This document shows positions 16,160 to 24,995 of a DNA stretch of 64,000 nucleotides, in pieces. The number at the start of each line of letters is the position of its first letter. Positions within the stretch are counted from its first letter, which is position 1. The stretch covers positions 2,480,001 to 2,544,000 of the forward strand of contig NZ_CP134062.1 in assembly GCF_031583025.1 (NCBI RefSeq), given 5' to 3'. The notes below the pieces were generated by a model, which saw nothing but the letters and a program-made list of their open reading frames with translations, had not been told where the DNA came from and searched no databases. Source of the DNA: Mycobacterium sp. Z3061. Its GTDB lineage: Bacteria; Actinomycetota; Actinomycetes; Mycobacteriales; Mycobacteriaceae. A program made the translations under genes and the position numbers.

Positions 16160-17223
16160 GAATCGGAGACCACCTCGACTTCCGAAGCGGACGCAGCGCG
16201 CCGCAACGGCTGGCGCAGGGCCGGTTTGCCGTGTACGGCGCCAATGGACCGATCGGTTACGCGGCCGAGCACAACGCCGCCGGCCCGGTGATCGTAATCG
16301 GCCGCGTCGGAACATACTGCGGCACCGTCCGTTACTGCGACACCGACGTCTGGGTCACCGACAATGCCTTGGCCTGCCGGGCCAAGAACGTCGAGGAGAC
16401 GCGATACTGGTACTACGCGTTGCGCGCCTGCGGTCTCAACGATCACCGGTCCGGGTCTGGGCAGCCGCTGCTCAATCAGCGCATATTGCATGACATCTCG
16501 GTCCCAGACGTCACCGCGCGCGACCGGCGGCAGATCGGTGCGCTGCTCGGGGCGGTCGACGACAAGATCGTCGCCAACCAGCGCGTGATACGGGCCGCCG
16601 AGGACCTCATGATCGGTATGACGCAATCGGTCGGTGCCCGAGTGCCTTTGGCGACTTTGGCGACTCGCTCGTCCGCCTTCCTGGACCCACGGCACTTTTC
16701 CGACCGGGTGGCGCACTTCAGTCTGCCCGCATTCGACAACGGTGCGAGTCCGAAGGTGGTGCGGGGAGGTTCGGTGAAGAGCGGAAAATTCCTGCTGCCA
16801 GGTCCCTGCGTTCTGGTCGCCAAACTCAATCCGCGCATTCCCCGGATATGGAACGTGGTGGATCTGCCTGCGGAGCTGGCGTTGGCCAGCAGCGAGTTCG
16901 TGGTCCTCACACCGGCCGGCATCGATACGTCGATGCTCTGGGCGGCGCTGCGCCAGCCCGAGGTGTCGACGGCACTGCGGCGACGCGTGATCGGGACGTC
17001 GGGCAGCCACCAGCGAGTTCATTACCGCGACCTGCTCGAGGTGCGGGTTCGCGACGTCCGGCAACTGGATCCCCACCAGGCTCAGACCATCACGAAGCTG
17101 GGGGCGCTGTGCCAGACCCGCCGCGCCGAGATCACGCGGTTGTCGAGCTATCGCGATGAACTGTTGCCGTTGTTGATCTCCGGAGAGGTACACATCGCGG
17201 ACACCGCGCCGGCCAGACCCTGA
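16156..17223 (+). CDS. hsdS: Type I restriction-modification specificity subunit HsdS
   Basis: 355 residues. Two target-recognition domains separated by a helical spacer: residues 1-~120 with LNQRILHDISVPD followed by the helix around VDDKIVANQRVI, then ~165-310 with a second recognition domain and the closing helix with LSSYRDELLPLLISGEV. The spacer and terminal helix are the typical conserved repeats that set the gap in the bipartite DNA target. The ATG overlaps the hsdM stop. Length (355 versus ~364 for H37Rv HsdS) suggests an intact gene. Target sequence cannot be read from the protein. Confidence 0.92.
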   Translation: MRIGDHLDFRSGRSAPQRLAQGRFAVYGANGPIGYAAEHNAAGPVIVIGRVGTYCGTVRYCDTDVWVTDNALACRAKNVEETRYWYYALRACGLNDHRSGSGQPLLNQRILHDISVPDVTARDRRQIGALLGAVDDKIVANQRVIRAAEDLMIGMTQSVGARVPLATLATRSSAFLDPRHFSDRVAHFSLPAFDNGASPKVVRGGSVKSGKFLLPGPCVLVAKLNPRIPRIWNVVDLPAELALASSEFVVLTPAGIDTSMLWAALRQPEVSTALRRRVIGTSGSHQRVHYRDLLEVRVRDVRQLDPHQAQTITKLGALCQTRRAEITRLSSYRDELLPLLISGEVHIADTAPARP

Positions 17224-17258
17224 GTGCACGGGCTGGCCTTGATTGCCCGCCTCCTCCT

Positions 17259-17277
17259 CGCGCCGTTGCACGGCGCG
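17259..17277. other. Short perfect hairpin between hsdS and thyX
   Basis: An 8-bp perfect stem (CGCGCCGT / ACGGCGCG) with a 3-base loop lies 36 bases after the hsdS stop and 28 bases before the thyX GTG. There is no T-tract, so it is not a classic terminator. It may act as an attenuating or RNA-stabilising stem in the thyX leader. Confidence 0.5.
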
Positions 17278-17304
17278 CATCGTCACCGGGCTACGCTGAG
17301 CGCC

Positions 17305-18057
17305 GTGGCCCAGACCGCGCCGTTACGCGTGCAACTGATCGCCAAGACCGACTTCCTGTCGCCGCCGGATGTGCCGTGGACCACCGACGCCGACGGGGGC
17401 TCCGCGCTGGTCGAGTTCGCCGGCCGGGCCTGCTATCAGAGCTGGTCGAAGCCCAATCCGCGGACCGCGACCAACGCCGGCTACATCAGGCACATCATCG
17501 ACGTCGGGCATTTCTCGGTACTCGAACACGCCAGCGTGTCGTTCTACATCACCGGCATCTCCCGGTCGTGCACCCACGAGCTGATCCGGCACCGGCACTT
17601 TTCCTACTCGCAGCTCTCGCAGCGGTATGTGCCCGAAAACGACTCGCAGGTCGTGCTGCCGCCCGGCATCGAGGACGACCCCGAGCTGCGCGGCATCCTC
17701 ACCGCCGCCGCGGACGCCAGCCGCGCCACCTACACCGAGCTGCTGGCCAAGCTGGAGGCCAAGTTCGCCGACCAGCCCAATGCGGTTCTGCGTCGTAAAC
17801 AGGCTCGCCAGGCCGCGCGCGCGGTGCTGCCGAACGCTACCGAAACCCGCATCGTCGTCACCGGCAACTACCGGGCGTGGCGGCACTTCATCGCGATGCG
17901 GGCCAGCGAGCACGCCGACATCGAGATCCGGCGCCTGGCCATCGCCTGCCTGCGTCAGCTCGTCGCCGTGGCCCCCGCGGTATTCGCCGACTTCGAAGTG
18001 ACCACGCTGGCCGACGGCAGCGAGGTCGCTACCAGCCCGTTAGCTACCGAAGCCTGA
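17305..18057 (+). CDS. thyX: Flavin-dependent thymidylate synthase ThyX
   Basis: 250 residues from GTG 17305, the start that yields the standard ThyX N-terminus ([17 protein letters not shown]). Converts dUMP to dTMP using FAD and NADPH and releases tetrahydrofolate directly. The ThyX signature RHR-x7-S is seen as [11 protein letters not shown] (Arg95-Ser105), followed by QRYVP. Also visible are [14 protein letters not shown] and the dUMP-contact region [20 protein letters not shown]. It is followed after ~50 bases by dapA, an arrangement conserved in mycobacteria. It coexists with ThyA in the same window. Confidence 0.97.
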   Translation: MAQTAPLRVQLIAKTDFLSPPDVPWTTDADGGSALVEFAGRACYQSWSKPNPRTATNAGYIRHIIDVGHFSVLEHASVSFYITGISRSCTHELIRHRHFSYSQLSQRYVPENDSQVVLPPGIEDDPELRGILTAAADASRATYTELLAKLEAKFADQPNAVLRRKQARQAARAVLPNATETRIVVTGNYRAWRHFIAMRASEHADIEIRRLAIACLRQLVAVAPAVFADFEVTTLADGSEVATSPLATEA

Positions 18058-19011
<954 letters not shown>

Positions 19012-19018
19012 TCTGACG

Positions 19019-20695
19019 TTGTACGAGGAGCTCGCCCCACCCGGTCCACTGACGGCGGGCGGGCTGCGGGTCACTGCGCTGGGTGGAATCAGCGAAATCG
19101 GCCGCAACATGACGGTTTTCGAGCATCTGGGTCGGCTGCTGATCATCGACTGCGGCGTGATGTTCCCCACCCACGACGAACCCGGGGTTGACCTGATCCT
19201 GCCCGACCTGCGTCACATCGAGGACCGGCTGGACGACATCGAGGCGTTGGTTCTCACCCACGCCCACGAGGACCACATCGGCGCCATTCCGTTCCTGCTC
19301 CGGCTGCGGCCCGACATCCCGGTCGTCGGCTCGAAGTTCACCCTCGCGCTGGTCGCCGCCAAATGCCGCGAGCACCGCATCAAGCCGGTGTTCGTCCAGG
19401 TCAAGGAGGGGCAGAGCAGCCGGCACGGCGTGTTCGAATGCGAGTACTTCGCCGTGAACCACTCCATTCCCGACGCGCTGGCCATCGCCGTCTACACCGG
19501 TGCCGGCACCGTCCTGCACACCGGTGACATCAAGCTCGACCAGCTGCCGCTCGACGGCCGTCCCACCGACCTGCCCGGCATGTCACGCCTCGGCGACGCC
19601 GGCGTGGACCTGTTTTTGTGCGACTCCACCAACGCCGAGCACCCCGGAGTCGGCCCGTCGGAAAGCGAGATCGGCCCGACGCTGCACCGGTTGATCCGCG
19701 GCGCCGACGGGCGGGTCATTGTGGCGTGTTTCGCCTCCAACGTCGACCGCGTACAGCAGATCATCGACGCCGCGGTGGCGTTGGGCCGGCGCGTTTCCTT
19801 CGTCGGGCGCTCGATGGTGCGCAACATGGGCATCGCACGCGAACTCGGCTTCCTGCGGGTGGCCGACTCCGACCTGATCGACATCGCCGCGGCCGAGGAG
19901 ATGCCCGCCGACCGGGTCGTGCTGGTCACCACCGGAACTCAGGGCGAGCCGATGGCGGCGTTGTCGCGGATGTCACGTGGCGAGCACCGAAGCATCACCC
20001 TGACCGACGGTGACCTCATCGTGTTGTCCTCATCGCTGATCCCCGGCAACGAGGAAGCCGTGTACGGCGTGATCGACGCGCTGGCCAAGATCGGCGCCCG
20101 CGTCGTCACCAATGCCCAAGCGCGGGTACATGTCTCAGGCCACGCCTATGCCGGTGAGTTGCTGTTCCTGTACAACGGAGTGCGTCCGCGCCACGTCATG
20201 CCGGTACACGGCACCTGGCGGCACCTGCGGGCCAACGCCAAACTGGCCGTCAGCACCGGCGTGCCGGAAGAGTCGATCATGTTGGCCGAGAACGGCGTCA
20301 GCGTCGACCTGGTGGCCGGTAAGGCCAGCATCGCCGGCGCGGTACCGGTCGGCAAGATGTTCGTCGACGGATTGATCACCGGCGACGTCGGCGAGATCAC
20401 CTTGGGCGAGCGGCTCATTCTGTCCTCGGGCTTCGTCGCCGTCACCGTGGTGGTGCACCGGGGCACCGGCAAGCCGGTGACGACGCCGCACCTGAGCTCC
20501 CGGGGTTTCTCTGAGGACCCCAAGGCGCTGGAACCGGTGGTGCGCAAGGTCGAGGCGGAACTGGAATCGTTGGCCGCCAACAACGTCACCGATCCGATCC
20601 GGATCGCTCAGAGTGTGCGTCGCACCGTCGGCAAATGGGTGGGCGAGACGTTCCGCCGGCAGCCGATGATCGTGCCGACGGTTCTTGAGGTCTAA
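19019..20695 (+). CDS. rnj: Ribonuclease J
   Basis: 558 residues, the same length as the M. tuberculosis enzyme. Metallo-beta-lactamase/beta-CASP nuclease with endo- and 5'-3' exoribonuclease activities in RNA maturation and decay. Motifs: GGISEIGRNM, the zinc site LTHAHEDHIGA, HTGDIKLDQ, LLCDSTNAE-like FLCDSTNAE, the beta-CASP segment TTGTQGEPMAALSRM and HVSGHAYAGELLFLYNGVRPRHVMPVHGTWR. A TTG start at 19019 is chosen because an upstream GTG in frame is followed by a stop. It is probably cotranscribed with dapA. Confidence 0.95.
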   Translation: MYEELAPPGPLTAGGLRVTALGGISEIGRNMTVFEHLGRLLIIDCGVMFPTHDEPGVDLILPDLRHIEDRLDDIEALVLTHAHEDHIGAIPFLLRLRPDIPVVGSKFTLALVAAKCREHRIKPVFVQVKEGQSSRHGVFECEYFAVNHSIPDALAIAVYTGAGTVLHTGDIKLDQLPLDGRPTDLPGMSRLGDAGVDLFLCDSTNAEHPGVGPSESEIGPTLHRLIRGADGRVIVACFASNVDRVQQIIDAAVALGRRVSFVGRSMVRNMGIARELGFLRVADSDLIDIAAAEEMPADRVVLVTTGTQGEPMAALSRMSRGEHRSITLTDGDLIVLSSSLIPGNEEAVYGVIDALAKIGARVVTNAQARVHVSGHAYAGELLFLYNGVRPRHVMPVHGTWRHLRANAKLAVSTGVPEESIMLAENGVSVDLVAGKASIAGAVPVGKMFVDGLITGDVGEITLGERLILSSGFVAVTVVVHRGTGKPVTTPHLSSRGFSEDPKALEPVVRKVEAELESLAANNVTDPIRIAQSVRRTVGKWVGETFRRQPMIVPTVLEV

Positions 20696-20706
20696 ACCCC
20701 CTCCGC

Positions 20707-20760
20707 GAGTGGGAATTTCACGACACGACACGCCGGGCGGGCGTCGTGGATTTCACGCTC
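20707..20760. terminator. Imperfect inverted repeat between convergent genes
   Basis: Arms at 20707-20724 (GAGTGGGAATTTCACGAC) and 20743-20760 (GTCGTGGATTTCACGCTC) are imperfectly complementary, around an 18-base GC-rich loop. It occupies the gap between the RNase J stop (20695) and the methyltransferase stop (20773), both facing it, so a bidirectional terminator role is plausible. It is a different sequence family from the hairpins at 10388 and 27536. Confidence 0.55.
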
Positions 20761-20772
20761 GGCGCAGAAGGT

Positions 20773-21645
20773 CTAGACCTTCTCGGCTAGAGCCGACCAC
20801 TCGATCTGGGACGCCGGGAGTCTGCGGCCGGTGGGTTTCACGTAACGCTCGACGAGTTCGTCGGGTCCCAACTGCTCCACCAACCGCCAACCGTAGCCGG
20901 CCAGAAAGCCTTCCACCTCTTCGGGAAGCAGGCCGAAGTGCCATAGCTGACGGCGCCCCCGAACCGACCGGTACAAAGTGCGGGAGCCATACCGATTCGT
21001 GCCGTCGATGAAGTCGCGCCGGACGTAGCTGAACACCATGCGACTGCCCGGCGCCGTCGGCCGTAGGCCATCCAGCGTGGCGCGCACGGCGTCCTCGGTG
21101 AGGTACTGGGTGACTCCCTCCCAGATGAAGAACGTCCGGTAGTCGATGTGATACCCGTGCTCGGCCAGTGCCGTCAACAGGTCGTCGTGCTCAAAATCCA
21201 GTGCCACCAGGCGAACCGAGAGCGGCAGCTCGCCCAGCACCTTGCGGACCGTCCTGGCCTTGCGGGCGATGTTGACCGGCAGGTCCACCTCAAAGACCGG
21301 TTTGCGGATCCGGCGGGTCAACCGGTAGGCGCGGGTGTCCAGGCCCGCGCCAAGAATCACCACCGCGTCGACCTCGTCAAGGGCTTCGGCGACCTTGTCG
21401 CCGATAAACCGTTTGCGGCAGACCAGATTCGCCCACAAGCCGGGACCGGTCCGCTCCGACGCGCTGATGAACACCCGGCGGAGCAGCGATGGCGCAGTGG
21501 CGGCGACGAGCAGGCGCAGCGGCGCGGGCAGGAAAAGCCCTGCAAGATCGTCGTCCACCAGCCGGCGGTCGGCCGGTTCGTTCTGTTCGATCGCGGACAG
21601 CAGCATCGGTCCGAACGCGGTTCCGGCAGCGGGGTTTCGGGCCAT
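20773..21645 (-). CDS. Class I SAM-dependent methyltransferase (Rv2751-like)
   Basis: 290 residues. Belongs to the mycobacterial family of putative SAM-dependent methyltransferases related to leucine carboxyl methyltransferases. Motif I is VVILGAGLDTRAYRL, followed by FEVDLPVNIARKARTV and LVALDFEHDDL, with FFIWEGVTQYLTEDAVRATL further on. Mycobacteria encode many paralogues with mostly unknown substrates. It follows the SDR gene at 21649 by three bases and presumably shares its transcript, so it may act on the same metabolite. The product ends at a convergent junction with RNase J. Confidence 0.85.
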   Translation of the reverse strand: MARNPAAGTAFGPMLLSAIEQNEPADRRLVDDDLAGLFLPAPLRLLVAATAPSLLRRVFISASERTGPGLWANLVCRKRFIGDKVAEALDEVDAVVILGAGLDTRAYRLTRRIRKPVFEVDLPVNIARKARTVRKVLGELPLSVRLVALDFEHDDLLTALAEHGYHIDYRTFFIWEGVTQYLTEDAVRATLDGLRPTAPGSRMVFSYVRRDFIDGTNRYGSRTLYRSVRGRRQLWHFGLLPEEVEGFLAGYGWRLVEQLGPDELVERYVKPTGRRLPASQIEWSALAEKV

Positions 21646-21648
21646 GAG

Positions 21649-22467
21649 CTACCGTTTGTTCACCGAGCCCGCGTCGACCGGCAACGTGACACCGGTGATG
21701 TAGCGGGCCTGGTCGGACACCAGCCACGCCACGGCATTGGCGATGTCCTCGGCTTGCAGGATCTGCACCGGCAGGGCATTGCTCATGCCGGGCGCGCGGC
21801 CGGACTTGCTGACCAGGTCGGTCAGCCACTGGCGGATGAACTCGTTGTTGATCATCGGCGTGTCGACGCCGGAGGGGTGCACGGAGTTCACGCGGATATC
21901 ATGCGGCGCAAGCAAATTGGCGTACAGACGCATCAAGCCGACTAGTCCGTGCTTAGCGGCGGTATAGCCGATCGACCCGGCGTCGGCACTTCCGACACCG
22001 GCCAGGCCCGCAGCCGAACTGATCAGCACGATCGATCCGCCCTCACCCTGCTCGATCAAGGTCGGCGTCGATACGTCGACGGTGTGGTACGCACCGGTGA
22101 GGTTGACGTCGATGACGTCGCGCCAGCCGTCAGCCGATTGCATGGGGGCGATCCCGGCATTGGCGATCACGATGTCGAGCCGGCCGAATTCGTCGAGGCC
22201 CGCCCGCAAAGCGGCCGCCAGCGAGTCACGGTCCCGGACGTCGCCCTGCCGTGCCACGATGCGCCCTCCGGCGTCCTCCACGAGCTTGACGGTCTGCGCT
22301 AAGTCCTCGGCGGTGCCCAGTGGGTAGGGCACGCTGTCGATCCGGCCGCACAGGTCCACGGCGATCACGTTCGCGCCGTCGCCGGCCAGCCGGACCGCAT
22401 AGGCGCGGCCCTGACCGCGTGCGGCGCCGGTGATGAAGGCCGTCTTGCCTTCCAGGGGTCGGGCCAT
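21649..22467 (-). CDS. Mycofactocin-type short-chain dehydrogenase (Rv2750-like)
   Basis: 272 residues. SDR with [16 protein letters not shown] at the cofactor site, [22 protein letters not shown] (an insertion after the second strand), [14 protein letters not shown], catalytic YTAAKHG and the end [13 protein letters not shown]. The GARGQGR motif and the insertion after the DLC segment are hallmarks of mycofactocin-coupled SDRs, which hold a non-exchangeable nicotinamide and pass electrons to the redox peptide mycofactocin. The gene shares one base with the monooxygenase-like gene upstream (TGATG) and is tightly linked to the methyltransferase downstream. Substrate is unknown. Confidence 0.87.
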   Translation of the reverse strand: MARPLEGKTAFITGAARGQGRAYAVRLAGDGANVIAVDLCGRIDSVPYPLGTAEDLAQTVKLVEDAGGRIVARQGDVRDRDSLAAALRAGLDEFGRLDIVIANAGIAPMQSADGWRDVIDVNLTGAYHTVDVSTPTLIEQGEGGSIVLISSAAGLAGVGSADAGSIGYTAAKHGLVGLMRLYANLLAPHDIRVNSVHPSGVDTPMINNEFIRQWLTDLVSKSGRAPGMSNALPVQILQAEDIANAVAWLVSDQARYITGVTLPVDAGSVNKR

Positions 22468-22781
22468 CAGGCGCGGATTTGGCCTTTATCGACGTCCCCG
22501 GCCGGAACCGGCGCCAGCATCTTGATGTCCGGCGCCCCGGCCAGGTGCTCGCCGACGGCGCCGAACATCTTGCCGACTGCGGGCGCGGTGCTGTGGGTCT
22601 TCAGCGCCTCTTCATCGGCCCACTGCTCCACGAAGACGAAGGTCTCGCCGGACTGGTGCAGTGAATACAGCTGGCATCCGGGCTCGCCGTGCACCTCTTC
22701 GACCGCAGTGGTCAGGATGTCGCGGACGGTGTCGACCGATTCGGGCTTCACGGTCAGCGTGGCGACGACGACTACGGGCAT
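22467..22781 (-). CDS. Antibiotic biosynthesis monooxygenase-domain protein (Rv2749-like)
   Basis: 104 residues from the ATG at 22781, giving [15 protein letters not shown]; the frame extends upstream but without family similarity. It is a dimeric ferredoxin-like (ABM/YgiN) domain with the typical [38 protein letters not shown]. Such proteins act as quinone or polyketide monooxygenases or as small heme/redox proteins. It overlaps the mycofactocin-type dehydrogenase by one base, so the two are probably made in a fixed ratio. Exact reaction is not evident. Confidence 0.85.
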   Translation of the reverse strand: MPVVVVATLTVKPESVDTVRDILTTAVEEVHGEPGCQLYSLHQSGETFVFVEQWADEEALKTHSTAPAVGKMFGAVGEHLAGAPDIKMLAPVPAGDVDKGQIRA

Positions 22782-22861
22782 GCTGGGGCCTCCTGACGAC
22801 TGTGGCGGGTGGGTTTTAGCACTGTTGGTCACCCTACCCACACCGCCGGCGCGTGCCGGTT

Positions 22862-24832
22862 TCAGCTGCCGCCTGACTGATGATCGGTGCTGCGACTCAG
22901 CCCCACCAGGTCGAGGACCACGGCCGCGGGACTGCCCGTGGCAGCCACCAGAGTGAACGGGCGCTGATGGGCCGTCAGTTGGTCGCGCATCATGAACAAG
23001 GCCCGCACACCCCGGCTCGTCAGCAGGGTGACCTGGTCCAACAACACCGTCAAACCGACCGTGCCACCCTGGGCGGCATCGGAGAGGTCAACATTGAACT
23101 GGTCGGCAGTCAACGCATCCACCGCGCCGGTCACCGTGAGTGTCGCCTTGCCGGGTTGGTCGTGGCGCTCGGCGCGGTAGGAGTGCGGCGTGCGGGCTGA
23201 CGGGCTGCTTCCGGGTCCAATGGAAGCAACCAGGGCGGGGCGAGAAACCTTGTGCCGCAGCGTCACCACCGTCCCCTTCTGGGCCGGCCGGGAAGCGCTG
23301 TCATGACTGATCGTCACCTTGTCGAGCAGCCGCTCCATCATCGCCAGGCCGCGCCCCCGCCCGATGTCACCGATTCCGGGCGTACGCCACTGCCCGTCGT
23401 CGCCGATGCACACTTCGACAACCCCGCCGGACTGCAGCCTGCCGGTGACGCGCAGCGGTCCGGGGGCGCAGTCGGGGTACGCATGCACGGCCACGTTCGC
23501 GATCGCTTCGTTGACCGCCAGTTCGATAGCCAGCGCGGCCTCGTCGCTGATATCGATTGTGGTAAGCCATGTTCGGATGCCGTTGACGGCGTCGGTGATG
23601 CCGTTGTCGTCGGCGAGAGTCGAGACGGTCAGCTCCGGTGGGGGTGCGGCGACGAGTTGCACTGCCAGCGTGGTGACATCGTCGTCATACCCAGTGCGGG
23701 TGAGCAATTCGACGGTCAGCTGACACGCGCGGGCCGCCGGCGAATGCGCCGCGCCGGTGGGCAGCACCCGGTTCGCGACCGCGTCGGCCGCCACCTGCGC
23801 GACCTCGGCGTAGCCTTCGGCCATGGTTCGTCCCGGCCGCTCGATGAGGCCGTCGGAGTACAGCAGGACCACATCGCCGGCTTTCAGCGGCCTCCGGACG
23901 ACGGCGTGGTGATGACCGACTCCCAGTGGCGCGCTTCCGCTTTGGTGTAGGAACCTGGTGTTGCCGTCGGCGCCCACGACGACGGGCGGCGGGTGCCCGC
24001 ACAGGCAGAATTCCATATCGGTAGTGCGCGGATCGATCACGACGATGCCGACGGTGGCGGCCCGAAGCGGGGCCTTCTTCGCGGCAAATGCGTCTACTTG
24101 CGCGACGGCCGAACCAAGGTCAGCGGTGGTGGTCAGCGCCAACTCCAGCGCGGCGCGCAGCTGCCCCATGGCCGCCGACGCTGCCACTCCGTGCCCCACC
24201 ACGTCGCCGACGACCAGTGCCATTCGGCCGTCGTCGAGCGGTAGGGCGTCGAACCAGTCCCCGCCGGCCGCCTGGTCCCGTGACGCGGTCAGGTAGCGCG
24301 CGGCGATGTCGATATGCGGAACCACCGGTAGCTCGAGGGGCAGCAGGGCTCGTTGCAGTTCGTCGACGACATCACGGGTCGCCTCGTAACGGCGTTGGGC
24401 TTCTGCCGCGCGCCGCCCGGCAAGCTCGCGTTCCAGCACCTGATCGGTGACGTCGTTCGCGTAGGCCAGCACCCACTGCCGGTTAACGGGATGGGGTGTG
24501 ACGACGAAACTCAACCATCGCTCCTCGATCCGGTTGGACGCCGGGTGTTCCCAGTGCACCCGCCACTCCCGGCCGATTTCGGTGCGGCCGCTGGCGTACA
24601 CCCGCTCGATCACCGGGTTCATCAGCTGGCCGTCCAATTCCGGGAACACCTCGGAGACGGTGCAGCCGATGACGTCGTCCCGGCCGGCAACGTAACGGAA
24701 GGCGGCATTCGCGGCGATCAGACGTAGCTCCGGGCCCTGCCAGCAACAGGCCATGACGTCCAGCGCGTCGAAGACGGACCGAATCACTTCCGCATCGCCG
24801 ACCAGGGTGTCGAGATGCCCACTTTCCGACAT
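22862..24832 (-). CDS. PAS-PP2C phosphatase-anti-sigma kinase-STAS regulator (Rv1364c-like)
   Basis: 656 residues from the ATG at 24832. Four regulatory modules in one chain. Residues ~15-135 are a PAS sensor. Residues ~165-395 are a PP2C/SpoIIE (RsbU) phosphatase (AAGGDWFD at 188-195, VVGDVVGHG with Asp210, YSDGLIERPG with Asp327, GYDDDVTTLAV). Residues ~400-530 are an RsbW-like HATPase (NEAIANVAVHAY at 441-452; GRGRGLAMM). Residues ~560-650 are a STAS anti-anti-sigma domain with LTSRGVRAL around Ser606. The same order is known in M. tuberculosis Rv1364c, a regulator of SigF activity. From memory H37Rv lacks such a gene at this position, so this is a relocated orthologue or a paralogue. It is divergent from ftsK. 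Confidence 0.9.
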   Translation of the reverse strand: MSESGHLDTLVGDAEVIRSVFDALDVMACCWQGPELRLIAANAAFRYVAGRDDVIGCTVSEVFPELDGQLMNPVIERVYASGRTEIGREWRVHWEHPASNRIEERWLSFVVTPHPVNRQWVLAYANDVTDQVLERELAGRRAAEAQRRYEATRDVVDELQRALLPLELPVVPHIDIAARYLTASRDQAAGGDWFDALPLDDGRMALVVGDVVGHGVAASAAMGQLRAALELALTTTADLGSAVAQVDAFAAKKAPLRAATVGIVVIDPRTTDMEFCLCGHPPPVVVGADGNTRFLHQSGSAPLGVGHHHAVVRRPLKAGDVVLLYSDGLIERPGRTMAEGYAEVAQVAADAVANRVLPTGAAHSPAARACQLTVELLTRTGYDDDVTTLAVQLVAAPPPELTVSTLADDNGITDAVNGIRTWLTTIDISDEAALAIELAVNEAIANVAVHAYPDCAPGPLRVTGRLQSGGVVEVCIGDDGQWRTPGIGDIGRGRGLAMMERLLDKVTISHDSASRPAQKGTVVTLRHKVSRPALVASIGPGSSPSARTPHSYRAERHDQPGKATLTVTGAVDALTADQFNVDLSDAAQGGTVGLTVLLDQVTLLTSRGVRALFMMRDQLTAHQRPFTLVAATGSPAAVVLDLVGLSRSTDHQSGGS

Positions 24833-24995
24833 TCGTCCACAATGCCTTCTTCTCGGCCCGGCTGCGCGGCTGTTCCGCGAACATTGCCCGCCCTCGGGGA
24901 CGGGCTGGGTAACGAGACGGGTGAGCCCCGATAAACCCTCCGTTACCAGTGTGGCGGGTGGTGCTGATGTTGTTGTAGCGACTACGCTTGCGGAC

